A stretch of 64,000 nt of DNA. Source: Opitutaceae bacterium (GTDB taxonomy: Bacteria; Verrucomicrobiota; Verrucomicrobiia; Opitutales; Opitutaceae). The stretch covers positions 1 through 64,000 of the forward strand of contig JAEUGW010000039.1 in the NCBI GenBank assembly GCA_016795565.1. The letters are read 5' to 3'. Both the position numbers and the translations under genes were made by a program. The first letter of the stretch is position 1; the number at the start of each line of letters is the position of its first letter. This document shows, one piece after another, positions 26,679-35,222 of the stretch. Under the pieces are notes generated by a model that saw nothing but the letters and a program-made list of their open reading frames with translations, ran no database searches and had not been told where the DNA came from.

Positions 26679-27458
26679 ATGCGCGTGCCCCAGCATCTCG
26701 TTGACCGCCGCCGCGAGGAACTTCGCAGCCTCATCCGGCGCGACGGATTCCTGCCGGTGGCCGAGATTTGCCGGCGGCTGGACGTGTCCGAGGCCACCGC
26801 GCGCCGCGATCTGGCCGCGGTCGAGGCCAACGGCCACATCACCCGCACCTACGGCGGCGCGCTGGCCGACTACAACAGCGCCTTCGCCTCGCACGACGAA
26901 CGCTCCGGCCGCGCCCGGCCCGCCAAGGCGCGCATCGCGGAACAGGCCGTGGCCCGGATGCCGCGCACCGGCACCATCTTCCTCGACGCGGGCACGACCC
27001 TCCAGGCCACGGCCCGGGCCCTGACCCAGCGCGGCGACCTGACCGGCCTCGTCGTGGTGACCAACAGTCTCGCGGCCGCCTCCGTCCTCGGGGCGGCGAA
27101 AGGCGTCGAGCTGCACGTGGTGGGCGGCGAGTTTCTCAACCGGCAGGCCGCCCTCATGGGGCCGCGCGCCATCAAGGCGCTGGGCGAATGGTCGTTCACC
27201 GCCGCCTTCCTGGGCGGCGAGGGCATGGATGCCGCCGGCATCAGCAACTCGCACGCGAGTGTCGCCGCCTTCCAGCAATCCGTCCTGCGCCACGCCCAGC
27301 GCGTGTTCTTCTGCCTCGATGCCTCCAAGCTGGGCCGGGCCACCCCGCACCGCGTCGCCGGCTGGTCCCGCCCCACCGTCCTCATTACCGACGCCACCCC
27401 CGCGCGCCTCGCGGCCTCCGGCATCAAGCTGCCGCCATCTCAACTCCTTCGCGCCTGA
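26679..27458 (+). CDS. DeoR family transcriptional regulator (likely of rhamnose genes)
   Basis: A 259-residue DeoR/GlpR protein. The N-terminal winged helix (about 5-60) includes the recognition helix VSEATARRDLAAVEANG and the wing ITRTYGGA. The C-terminal sugar-phosphate-sensing domain has the GTIFLDAGTT phosphate-binding loop and VVTNSLAAASVL. Rhamnose clusters of rhizobia also use a DeoR-type regulator. It is followed by the class II aldolase with a one-base stop/start overlap. The likely effector is a rhamnose-pathway phosphate; this is inferred from context. Confidence 0.92.
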   Translation: MRVPQHLVDRRREELRSLIRRDGFLPVAEICRRLDVSEATARRDLAAVEANGHITRTYGGALADYNSAFASHDERSGRARPAKARIAEQAVARMPRTGTIFLDAGTTLQATARALTQRGDLTGLVVVTNSLAAASVLGAAKGVELHVVGGEFLNRQAALMGPRAIKALGEWSFTAAFLGGEGMDAAGISNSHASVAAFQQSVLRHAQRVFFCLDASKLGRATPHRVAGWSRPTVLITDATPARLAASGIKLPPSQLLRA

Positions 27459-28225
27459 TGACACCGCCCTCCCAACCCGATATCCTCGCCCGCCTGCTTG
27501 AGCTTTCGCACCAGCTCGGCCGCGAGGATCGCCACCTGGCCATCCTAGGGGAGGGGAACACCTCCGCGCGGCTCTCGGCCGACACCTTTGTCGTCAAGGC
27601 CAGCGGGTCGAACCTCGGCTCGCTCACCGGGGCCGGCACCGCCGCCTGCCGCTTCGACAAACTCCTCCCGCTGCTCGACCGCAAGGCGATGGCCGATGCC
27701 GCCATTGACGAGGCGTTGTTCGCCGCGCGCACTGACGCGAACTCCCGCAAGCCGTCCGTCGAGGCCATGTTCCATGCGTGGCTGCTCACGCTGCCGGGCG
27801 TGAATTTCGTCGGCCACACCCATCCCGTGGCGGTGAACAAGATCCTCGCCACCAAGCACGCCCGCGCCTTCGCCACGAAGCGTCTCTGCCCCGACGAGGT
27901 TGTCTGCTGCGGCGCCGAGTTCGTGCTCGTGCCCTACATCGACCCGGGCCTGAAGCTCGCCCAGGGCATCCGCGCCGCCGTGCGGGCCTACATCAGGCGC
28001 CTCGCCCGCCCGCCGCGCATCATCCTCCTCGAAAACCACGGCCTCATCGCTCTCGGGGCCACGCCCGAGGCTGTCCTGGCGGCGACGCTCATGGCGAACA
28101 AGGCTGCCGAGATCTTCGCCGGTGCCGTGGCGCTCGGCACCCCGCGCTTCCTCTCCGCCGCCACCGCCGCCCGCATCGCCGGCCGCCCGGACGAGCACTA
28201 CAGGCAGAAAGCATTAGGGCTGTAG
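27458..28225 (+). CDS. Class II aldolase/adducin family protein
   Basis: A 255-residue class II aldolase. It has the N-terminal LGEGNTSARL and KASGSNLGSL phosphate-binding segments, the zinc pair in GHTHPVAVNK, and a later ligand His in LLENHGLIALG. The family includes fuculose-, rhamnulose- and ribulose-phosphate aldolases and epimerases. It is coupled to the DeoR gene by a one-base overlap. Because a full rhamnulose-1-P aldolase domain is encoded just downstream, this may be a paralogue with a different substrate or a redundant aldolase. The stop codon lies inside a palindromic repeat. Confidence 0.88.
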   Translation: MTPPSQPDILARLLELSHQLGREDRHLAILGEGNTSARLSADTFVVKASGSNLGSLTGAGTAACRFDKLLPLLDRKAMADAAIDEALFAARTDANSRKPSVEAMFHAWLLTLPGVNFVGHTHPVAVNKILATKHARAFATKRLCPDEVVCCGAEFVLVPYIDPGLKLAQGIRAAVRAYIRRLARPPRIILLENHGLIALGATPEAVLAATLMANKAAEIFAGAVALGTPRFLSAATAARIAGRPDEHYRQKALGL

Positions 28226-28323
28226 GCCGTAGGCTTCAGGCAAGAATTTCCAACCACCCAACCTCCAACCACCTCAATCAACCGGCTTCCGCTTCCGGCC
28301 TATCGCCTAAAGCCTATCGCCTA
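28223..28323. repeat. Imperfect palindrome between aldolase and bifunctional aldolase genes
   Basis: A 19-base arm at 28223-28241 (TAGGCCGTAGGCTTCAGGC) pairs with 28305-28323 with three mismatches. Each arm is itself built from repeated TAGGC words. The left arm supplies the TAG stop of the upstream gene, and the right arm ends 12 bases before the next ATG. Confidence 0.7.
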
Positions 28324-28335
28324 CCGCTTTTCATC

Positions 28336-30528
28336 ATGAGTTCCTACAAACACGTCAACTTCGCCTGGGACGACGCCAAGGCCGCCTCGCTCGACCCGGT
28401 CGCCCGCCTCATTTACCGCTCGAACCTGCTCGGCAGCGACCAGCGCATCACCAACACCGGCGGCGGCAACACCTCCTCCAAGCTCACCGAGAAGGACCCG
28501 CTCACCGGGCAGCCGACCGAGGTGCTCTGGGTCAAGGGCTCCGGCGGCGACCTGCGCACGAGCACGCGCGAGAATTTCTCCTCCCTCTACCAGCAGAAGC
28601 TCCTCGCGATGCAGTCGCTCTACGGCGCGCGCCCCGACAAGGGCCTCAAGGCTCCCGCCGAGGATGACATGGTCGGCATGCAGGCCCACGCGACCTTCAA
28701 CCTGAACCCGCGCCCGTCCTCGATCGACACCCCGCTGCACTCCTTCCTCCCGGGCAAGCATGTGGACCACATGCACCCGAACGCGATCATCTCCATCGCG
28801 GCCTCGCGGAACTGCGAGAAGCTCACCCGTGAGATTTTTGGCGGCGAGATGGCCTACGTGCCGTGGATGCGCCCGGGCTTCGAACTCGGTCTCGCCATGC
28901 AGGAGATCGCCCGGAAAAATCCGAAGACCCAGGCCATCATGATGGGGCAGCACGGCTTCATCTCGTGGGACGACGACGAGAAGAAGTGCTACACCTGGAC
29001 CCTCGACTGCATCGAGAAGGCCGCGGCCTACATCGAGGCGAAATACCAGGCCAAGGGCGGCGACGCCACGGCCTTCGGCGGTGCCAAGTATCAGTCCCTC
29101 GACGCCGCCAAGCGCGCCGAGGTCTTCGCCGCCATCCTGCCCTGGCTCCGCGGTCAGGTTTCCCAGCAGAAGCGCTTCATCGGCACCGTGCAGGACGACG
29201 AGAAAATCCTGCGCTTCGTCAACTCCAAGGACGCCGCCCGCCTCGCCGAGCTCGGCACGAGCTGCCCCGACCACTTCCTGCGCACCAAGATCAAGCCGCT
29301 CTACGTGGACTGGAACCCGCAGGCCGAGGACGTCGCCGCGCTGAGGAAGAAGCTCGCCGCCGGCCTCGAGGCCTACCGCAAGGACTACGCCGCCTACTAC
29401 GCGAAGTGCAAACACGCCAACTCGCCGGCCATGCGCGACCCGAACCCGACCGTCGTGCTCATCCCGGGCGTCGGCATGGTCGCGTGGGGCAAGGACAAGT
29501 CCGAGAGCCGCGTCACCGCCGAGTTCTACAACTGCGCCGTCGAGGTCATGCGCGGCGCCGAGGCGATCGATGAATACATCGCCCTGTCGCAGCAGGAGGC
29601 CTTCGACATCGAGTATTGGCTCCTCGAAGAGGCCAAGCTCAAGCGCATGCCCGCCGAGAAGGAACTCGCCCGCCAGGTCATTATCGTCGTCGGCGCCGGC
29701 TCCGGCATCGGCAAGGAGACCGCCCACCGTCTCGTCAAGGACGGGGCGCACCTCGTCTGCGTGGACATGAAACTCGAGACCGCCCAGGCCACCGCCAGCG
29801 AGCTCACGGCCAAGCTCGGTCTCGGCATCGGCGTCGCCGGGTCCGGCATCTCCAACTGCGGCCCGGCCATCGGCCTTGCCTGCAACATCACCGACCGCGC
29901 CAGCGTCCGCGCCATGCTCGACCAGGTCGCGCTGGCTTACGGTGGCTTCGACTCCATCTGCGTCACCGCCGGCGTCTTCTGGCCGAGCGACACCACCGGC
30001 CACATCCCCGACGACAAATGGGCCTTCACCTTCGGCGTCAACGTCACCGGCAGCTACATCGTCGGCGACGAGGCGTTCCGGACGTGGAAGGAGCAGGGCC
30101 TCAAGGGCAGCCTCGTGCTCACGACCTCGGCCAACGCCGCCGTCGCGAAGAAGGGTTCCGTCGCCTACGACACCTCCAAGGCCGCCGCCAACCACCTCGT
30201 CCGCGAAATGGCCATGGAACTGGCCCCGCTGGTCCGCGTCAACGGCGTGGCCCCGGCCACGGTGGTGCAGGGGAGCGCGATGTTCCCCCGCGAGCGCGTC
30301 ATCGGCTCGCTCGCCAAATACAACATCCCCTTCAAGGACGACGAGGCGACGGAGTCGCTGGTCGGCAAGCTGGCGCAGTTCTACGCCGACCGCACGCTGA
30401 CCAAGTCCCCGATCACCCCGGCCGACCAGGCCGAGGCCTACTTCCTCCTCGTGAGCTCGCGCCTCAGCAAGACCACCGGCCAGATCGTCACCGTGGATGG
30501 CGGCTTGCACGAGGCCTTCCTGCGCTAG
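28336..30528 (+). CDS. Bifunctional rhamnulose-1-phosphate aldolase/short-chain dehydrogenase
   Basis: A 730-residue two-domain enzyme. Residues 1 to about 430 form a class II aldolase (TNTGGGNTSSKL, WVKGSGGDLRT, zinc histidines in HVDHMHPNA, MGQHGFISW). From about 445 a short-chain dehydrogenase follows (VVGAGSGIGKE NAD site, VAYDTSKAAANHL with the catalytic Tyr and Lys, VTVDGGLHEAFLR end). The architecture matches RhaD-aldolase/ADH fusions (YuxG type). It cleaves L-rhamnulose-1-P to DHAP and L-lactaldehyde and then oxidises or reduces the lactaldehyde. It is the central enzyme of this locus. Confidence 0.95.
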   Translation: MSSYKHVNFAWDDAKAASLDPVARLIYRSNLLGSDQRITNTGGGNTSSKLTEKDPLTGQPTEVLWVKGSGGDLRTSTRENFSSLYQQKLLAMQSLYGARPDKGLKAPAEDDMVGMQAHATFNLNPRPSSIDTPLHSFLPGKHVDHMHPNAIISIAASRNCEKLTREIFGGEMAYVPWMRPGFELGLAMQEIARKNPKTQAIMMGQHGFISWDDDEKKCYTWTLDCIEKAAAYIEAKYQAKGGDATAFGGAKYQSLDAAKRAEVFAAILPWLRGQVSQQKRFIGTVQDDEKILRFVNSKDAARLAELGTSCPDHFLRTKIKPLYVDWNPQAEDVAALRKKLAAGLEAYRKDYAAYYAKCKHANSPAMRDPNPTVVLIPGVGMVAWGKDKSESRVTAEFYNCAVEVMRGAEAIDEYIALSQQEAFDIEYWLLEEAKLKRMPAEKELARQVIIVVGAGSGIGKETAHRLVKDGAHLVCVDMKLETAQATASELTAKLGLGIGVAGSGISNCGPAIGLACNITDRASVRAMLDQVALAYGGFDSICVTAGVFWPSDTTGHIPDDKWAFTFGVNVTGSYIVGDEAFRTWKEQGLKGSLVLTTSANAAVAKKGSVAYDTSKAAANHLVREMAMELAPLVRVNGVAPATVVQGSAMFPRERVIGSLAKYNIPFKDDEATESLVGKLAQFYADRTLTKSPITPADQAEAYFLLVSSRLSKTTGQIVTVDGGLHEAFLR

Positions 30529-30538
30529 AGCGCAGGAA

Positions 30539-30670
30539 GGAAGCTCCAAGGACCAAGCTCCAACCTCCAAAGAAACTCCACTCACCAACACCCAATCATG
30601 AACTCCCTCTTTTCCGGTTTTCAGGGTTTAAATATTCTCTGGAGCTTGGATGTTGGAGCTTGGAGCTTCC
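30539..30670. repeat. Imperfect palindrome of GGAAGCTCCAAGCTCC words upstream of rhaB
   Basis: The left arm at 30539-30570 (reiterated AAGCTCCAA) is the inverted counterpart of 30641-30670 (GGAGCTTGGA...GGAGCTTCC), with a 4-base insertion in the left arm. The 70 bp between them is AT-richer and shows no gene. The right arm ends 10 bases before the GTG start of rhaB. Confidence 0.75.
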
Positions 30671-30680
30671 CTCCCATTCC

Positions 30681-32147
30681 GTGAGCCAGAAAAACTCCAA
30701 AACGATCCACTGTGCCGCCGTAGATTTAGGCGCCACTTCGGGTCGCGTCATCGTCGGCACGTGGGCGGGGAATCGCCTCGTGCTGACGGAGGTCCACCGC
30801 TTCCCCAACGCCTTCAAATCCGCCGGCGGACACGACTACTGGGACATTCCCGGACTCTGGACCGAGATCGTCGCGGGCCTGCGCGAGGCGAAACGCCGCT
30901 TCCCGGCGCTCGCCTCCGTCGGCGTGGACACCTGGGGCGTGGACCATGTGCTGGTCAACGACGCGGGCCGCATCGTCTTCCCGACCCATGCCTACCGCGA
31001 CAGCCGCACGCAGCCGGGCCTGCAGCGACTCGCCAACACCCGCGCCGCGCTGGAGCGCATCTACGCCGCCACCGGCATTCCCAACGTCTTCTACAACTCC
31101 AGCCTCCAGCTGGCCGAGACGGTCGCGAGCTGCCCGGCCGTGACCGACATCGCCACGCGCTGCCTCTTCCTGCCGGACTACTTCAACTTCCTGCTCTCGG
31201 GCCGCATGGAGAACGAACTCTCCTTCGCCAGCACCACGCAGCTGCTGGATGTGCACGGCCGCGACTGGTCGCGCGCCACGCTCGACCATTTCCACATCCC
31301 GGCGAACTGGTTCAGCCCGCCCATCCTCGCCAACACCGTGCTCGGCCCGGTCACCGGCCTGCCTGAGCTGAAGGGCGTGAAGGTCGTCGCCGTTCCCGGC
31401 CACGACACCGCCGCGGCCTACGACGCCATGCCAGCCTATCCCGCCGGTGGCGACCTCTACATCAGCTCCGGCACCTGGTCTCTCGTCGGCTTCGAGAGCG
31501 ACACGCCCGTCCTCGGCGGCGAGGCGCTCGCGGCCCGCATCTCCAACGAGCGCATCGGCGACGGCCGCTACCGTCCGCTGACCAACGTCATCGGCCTCTG
31601 GCTGCTCGAGCAGACGCTCAAGGACCTCGCCGCGCGCCCGCAGAGCGACAAGGAGTGGGGGAAGCTGATCAAGGCGGCCGAGGCCTTGGGTAGGGACGTC
31701 CCTCGCGAACGCCCGCGGGCGTCGTCAAGCGACGCCCCTACACTCGACTGCACCGATGCCGCCTTCGTTAACCCCACGTCCATGCGCGGCGCCATCGACG
31801 CCCAGCTGAAGAAGCGCAAGCTCCCGGCGCCGAAGAATCCCGCGGGCTACGTCCGCCTGATCTGCGACTCGCTGGGGCAGGGGCATGCCGATGCCCTCCG
31901 CAACTTCGAGAAGCTCGCCGGCCGCAAGTTCCAGCGCATCCTCATTGTCGGCGGCGGCTCCAAGAACCGCCTCCTTTGCCAGGCCACGGCCACGGCCAGC
32001 GGGTTGCCGGTGCACGCCTTCACCCTCGAAGGCACCGCCGTCGGCAACATCGCCAGCCAGCTCATCGGGTTGAAAGCGGTGAAGAATCTCGCCACCTTCC
32101 GCGAACACTTCTCGAAACAGATCAAAGCCACTATCTATAACCCCTGA
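30681..32147 (+). CDS. rhaB: Rhamnulokinase
   Basis: A 488-residue FGGY-family kinase that phosphorylates L-rhamnulose at O1 with ATP. Motifs are AVDLGATSGRVIVG (phosphate 1), GVDTWGVDHVL with the catalytic Asp, HDTAAAYDAMP, YISSGTWSLVG and the C-terminal VGGGSKNRLLCQATA (adenosine site). Start is GTG at 30681; the frame upstream is a shadow. About residues 337-354 (GRDVPRERPRASSSDAP) are encoded by a palindromic repeat inserted in frame between AAEAL and the conserved DCTDAAFVNP. All catalytic motifs are intact, so the enzyme is probably functional. Confidence 0.94.
   Translation: MSQKNSKTIHCAAVDLGATSGRVIVGTWAGNRLVLTEVHRFPNAFKSAGGHDYWDIPGLWTEIVAGLREAKRRFPALASVGVDTWGVDHVLVNDAGRIVFPTHAYRDSRTQPGLQRLANTRAALERIYAATGIPNVFYNSSLQLAETVASCPAVTDIATRCLFLPDYFNFLLSGRMENELSFASTTQLLDVHGRDWSRATLDHFHIPANWFSPPILANTVLGPVTGLPELKGVKVVAVPGHDTAAAYDAMPAYPAGGDLYISSGTWSLVGFESDTPVLGGEALAARISNERIGDGRYRPLTNVIGLWLLEQTLKDLAARPQSDKEWGKLIKAAEALGRDVPRERPRASSSDAPTLDCTDAAFVNPTSMRGAIDAQLKKRKLPAPKNPAGYVRLICDSLGQGHADALRNFEKLAGRKFQRILIVGGGSKNRLLCQATATASGLPVHAFTLEGTAVGNIASQLIGLKAVKNLATFREHFSKQIKATIYNP
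31690..31741. repeat. Palindromic repeat inserted in the rhaB coding sequence
   Basis: A 52 bp element. The outer arms GTAGGGACGTC (31690-31700) and GACGCCCCTAC (31731-31741) pair with one mismatch. Inside is a perfect 8 bp hairpin 31717-31724/31730-31737 with loop TCAAG. The other internal hairpin is degraded. The reading frame passes through without a stop. Confidence 0.75.
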
Positions 32148-32154
32148 CTCTAAC

Positions 32155-32237
32155 AATCGTTCTCGTTCTCTTACTCGTTCTCGTTCTCTCCTCTTAACCG
32201 ATCGAGAAAGAGTAGGATTACGAGAACGAGAACGATT
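32155..32237. repeat. Palindrome of CGTTCT words upstream of rhaA
   Basis: The left arm begins AATCGTTCTCGTTCTC (32155) and the right arm ends GAGAACGAGAACGATT (32237). Both arms consist of reiterated GTTCTC/GAGAAC words with a second imperfect block inside. It ends 6 bases before the rhaA ATG, so it lies in the leader mRNA and leaves no recognisable ribosome-binding site. Confidence 0.75.
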
Positions 32238-32243
32238 AAACAT

Positions 32244-33503
32244 ATGTCTTCTCCAGCTTACCGTCTCGCCAAACAAGCCTACGCCGCGCACGGCGTGGAC
32301 ACCGAAGCCGCCATCCGCCACGCGCTGCGCATCCCCATCTCCCTGCATTGCTGGCAGGCCGATGACGTTCGCGGCCTTGAGACACCCAAGGCCGGCCTCA
32401 CCGGTAGCGGCACCCTCGCCACCGGCGGCTATCCCGGCCGCGCCCGCAACGGCGACGAGATGCGCGCCGACCTCGACCTCGCGCTCAAGCTCCTCCCCGG
32501 CAAGCAGCGTCTCAACCTCCACGCCTTCTATGCCGAGACCGGCAGCAAGGTCGTGGATCGCGACGAGCTTGAGCCCGAGCACTTCGCCCGCTGGCTGGGC
32601 TGGGCCAAATCCCGCCGCGTCGGCCTCGATTTCAACCCGACCTACTTCGCCCACGAGATGGCCAACTCGGGCTTCACCCTGTCCGATGCCGACCCGGCCG
32701 TCCGCAGGTTCTGGATCCGCCACGCCAAGGCCTGCCGCCACATCGCGGAGAGCTTCGCGAAGACGCTCGGCACCCCTTGCGTGAACAACCACTGGGTGCC
32801 AGACGGCGCCAAGGACGCCCCGGCCGACCGCTGGGCCCCGCGCGAGCGCCTCGCCGCGTCCTACGACGCCATTTTCGCCGACAAGTCCGTCAACCGGAAG
32901 CTCTGCGTGGACGCCGTCGAGGGGAAGCTCTTCGGCATCGGCTCCGAGGAATACGTCGTCGGCTCGCAGGAGTTTTATTCCAACTACGCGCTCAGCCGCG
33001 ACCTCGTGCTCTGCCTCGACCTCGGCCACTACCACCCGACCGAGTCGGTCGCCGACAAGGTCTCCGCGCACCTCGCGTTCCATAAAAAGCTGCTCCTGCA
33101 CACCAGCCGCCCAATCCGCTGGGACAGCGACCACGTCGTCATCCTCGACGACGCCGTGCGCAACCTCTTCCTCGAGATCGCCCGCGGCGACGCCTGGGAC
33201 CGCATGTTCGTGGCCCTCGATTTCTTCGACGCCTCGATCAACCGCGTCGCGGCCTACGTCATCGGTGCCCGCGCCACGCGCCAGGCCATCCTCTGCGGTC
33301 TGCTCGACCCCTCCGCCGGCATGAAGGCCGCCGAGGCCGCCGGCCGCGGCCATGAGCGCCTGGCCCTGATGGAAAACGCCCGCGCCCTGCCCTGGGGTGC
33401 CGTGTGGGACGAGCTCTGCGAACGCGACGGCGTGCCGCCCGCGGCCAAGTGGCTCGCCGATGTGGCGCGGTATGAGAAATCCGTGCAGTCGAAGCGTGCG
33501 TGA
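32244..33503 (+). CDS. rhaA: L-rhamnose isomerase
   Basis: A 419-residue isomerase of the E. coli RhaA type, the same length as the E. coli protein. It converts L-rhamnose to L-rhamnulose using Mn/Zn. Typical segments are ISLHCWQADDV, GGYPGRARNGDEMRADL, LNLHAFYAE, GLDFNPTYFAHEMA and CLDLGHYHPTESVADK, with metal-ligand Asp and His. It is the first enzyme of the pathway, but encoded last in the plus-strand cluster. Confidence 0.97.
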   Translation: MSSPAYRLAKQAYAAHGVDTEAAIRHALRIPISLHCWQADDVRGLETPKAGLTGSGTLATGGYPGRARNGDEMRADLDLALKLLPGKQRLNLHAFYAETGSKVVDRDELEPEHFARWLGWAKSRRVGLDFNPTYFAHEMANSGFTLSDADPAVRRFWIRHAKACRHIAESFAKTLGTPCVNNHWVPDGAKDAPADRWAPRERLAASYDAIFADKSVNRKLCVDAVEGKLFGIGSEEYVVGSQEFYSNYALSRDLVLCLDLGHYHPTESVADKVSAHLAFHKKLLLHTSRPIRWDSDHVVILDDAVRNLFLEIARGDAWDRMFVALDFFDASINRVAAYVIGARATRQAILCGLLDPSAGMKAAEAAGRGHERLALMENARALPWGAVWDELCERDGVPPAAKWLADVARYEKSVQSKRA

Positions 33504-33508
33504 TTAGA

Positions 33509-33681
33509 AACCACGGAACACACGGAATACACAGAAATTTTGACCAATCATCATGTTTGTCATTCTGAGCGCAGCGAAGAATCCAGCAGGATGTCCGGTG
33601 GCGGTCGTGCCACTGGATCCTTCACTCCGTTCAGGATGACAGAAATAAGCCTTTTCCGTGTATTCTGTGTATTCCGTGGTT
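33509..33681. repeat. Nested repeat: CACGGAATACACAGAA palindrome enclosing an 82 bp element
   Basis: The outer arms (AACCACGGAA... from 33509 and ...TTCCGTGGTT to 33681) carry reiterated CGGAATACACAGA words. Between them at 33559-33640 sits an 82 bp element starting GTCATTCTGAG and ending CAGGATGAC. An element of the same type and exactly the same length is at 58534-58615. Confidence 0.8.
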
Positions 33682-33695
33682 AAAAAATCTGCCGT

Positions 33696-35204
33696 ATGAG
33701 TTCTCACATTGCCAATCCAGATGTTGTTCTAATCGGCAGCGGCGTCATGTCCGCCAACCTCGGCGCCCTCCTCAAGCGCCTCGACCCCGCCCTCCGCATC
33801 CAGGTTTACGAGGCGGCGGACGAGCTGGCCTACGAAAGCTCCAACGGCTGGAACAACGCCGGCACCGGCCACGCCGGCATCTGCGAGATCAGCTACACGC
33901 CGATCACCAGGGATGGCAGCCCGGTGAAGGTGCAGAAGGTCATCGATATCTTCCAGGAGTTTGAGCAGACGCTCCAGTTCTGGAGCCACGCCGTCGCCAG
34001 CGGCATGATCGACAACCCCAAGGAGTTCATCAACCCGCTGCCGCACATCGCCTTCGTGGACGGCGAGGAGCAGGTGAAGTTCCTCCGCTCCCGCTACGAC
34101 GGCATGAAGGCGCACCACTTCTTCGCCGCGATGGAGTGGTCCACCGACCATGCGAAGATCGGTTCGTGGGCGCCGCTGCTCACCGTGGGCCGCGACCCCA
34201 AGCAGTCCATCGCCGCGACCAAGATGGACGGCGGCACCGACATCAACTTCGGCAACGTGTCCCGCAAGCTCCTCGCGTGGCTGGCGAAGCAACCCGACTG
34301 CTCCGTGCTCTCCAGCACCAAGGTCGTGGGCTTGAAAAAGGTAGGGCTGGTTGTCTCTAACCAGCCGTCTTCCGGCTGGAACGTCACCACCCGCAACCTC
34401 AAGACCGGCGTCGAACACACCGTGACCGCCAAATTCGTCTTCGTCGGTGCCGGCGGCGGCAGCCTGCCGCTCCTGCAAAAGGCCGGCTTGCCCGAGGCGA
34501 GGGGACTCGGCGGTTTCCCCATCGGCGGCCACTGGCTCGTGTGTGACAAGCCCGAGATTGTCGCCCAGCATCAGGCCAAGGTTTACGGACAGAACCTGCC
34601 CGAGGCGCCCACGATGGCGGTGCCGCACCTCGACACCCGCATCCTCGACGGCAAGAAGACGCTCCTGTTCGGGCCCTTCGCCGCGTGGACGACGCGCTTC
34701 CTGCACCGCACCGGCAGCTGGACCGACCTGCCGCGTTCGGTGAAGCCCCACAACCTGATGACGCTGTTGAAAATTGCCGCGACCAATTTCCCGCTCGTGC
34801 GCTACCTCATGCAGCAAGGCACGCAGAGCATGGCCGACCGCATGCGGGTGATGCACATCTTCTATCCCAGCGCCAAGGCCGAGGACTGGAAGCTGGTGGA
34901 TGGCGGCATCCGCGTGCAGGCCATCAAGAAAACCGACGGCGAGGCCGGCATCGTCCACTTCGGCACCGAGGTGCTCACCTCCGCCGACAAGTCGATGTCA
35001 GCTCTCCTTGGCGCGAGCCCCGGTGCCTCAGTGTGCGTGAACATTGTGCTGGAGGTGATCAACAAGAGTTTCCCGCATTTGATGACCAGCCCCCGCATGG
35101 CCGAGATTGTTCCGACCTACGGCACTGACTATCGCAAGCCGGAGAATGCAGCTCGTTTCAACGCGTTGGCGACAGAAGCACGCAAGCACCTGAAGTTGAT
35201 CTGA
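33696..35204 (+). CDS. mqo: Malate:quinone oxidoreductase
   Basis: A 502-residue FAD-dependent membrane-associated enzyme that oxidises malate to oxaloacetate and reduces quinone. It has VVLIGSGVMSANLG (FAD site), ELAYESSNGWNNAGTGHAG, GGTDINFGN and FVFVGAGGGSLPLLQ, all typical of Mqo. Residues 216-228 (VGLVVSNQPSSGW) are encoded by a palindromic repeat element placed in frame where the family has a short surface turn. It follows rhaA but is separated by a large repeat, so probably has its own promoter. Confidence 0.95.
   Translation: MSSHIANPDVVLIGSGVMSANLGALLKRLDPALRIQVYEAADELAYESSNGWNNAGTGHAGICEISYTPITRDGSPVKVQKVIDIFQEFEQTLQFWSHAVASGMIDNPKEFINPLPHIAFVDGEEQVKFLRSRYDGMKAHHFFAAMEWSTDHAKIGSWAPLLTVGRDPKQSIAATKMDGGTDINFGNVSRKLLAWLAKQPDCSVLSSTKVVGLKKVGLVVSNQPSSGWNVTTRNLKTGVEHTVTAKFVFVGAGGGSLPLLQKAGLPEARGLGGFPIGGHWLVCDKPEIVAQHQAKVYGQNLPEAPTMAVPHLDTRILDGKKTLLFGPFAAWTTRFLHRTGSWTDLPRSVKPHNLMTLLKIAATNFPLVRYLMQQGTQSMADRMRVMHIFYPSAKAEDWKLVDGGIRVQAIKKTDGEAGIVHFGTEVLTSADKSMSALLGASPGASVCVNIVLEVINKSFPHLMTSPRMAEIVPTYGTDYRKPENAARFNALATEARKHLKLI
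34341..34379. repeat. Palindromic repeat inserted in the mqo coding sequence
   Basis: It starts GTAGGG like the rhaB insertion. GGCTGGTT (34345-34352) and AACCAGCC (34359-34366) pair perfectly around GTCTCT, followed by a partial second arm (CCGGCTGG). It is translated in frame as VGLVVSNQPSSGW. Confidence 0.65.
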
Positions 35205-35222
35205 GCAATCAGCGTTCAGCTT

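Noticed and set aside
28321-30591. A 756-codon minus-strand frame opposite the bifunctional aldolase
   Set aside because: It is exactly antisense to a confident enzyme, and its E/G/A/V/R-rich composition is typical of the mirror frame.
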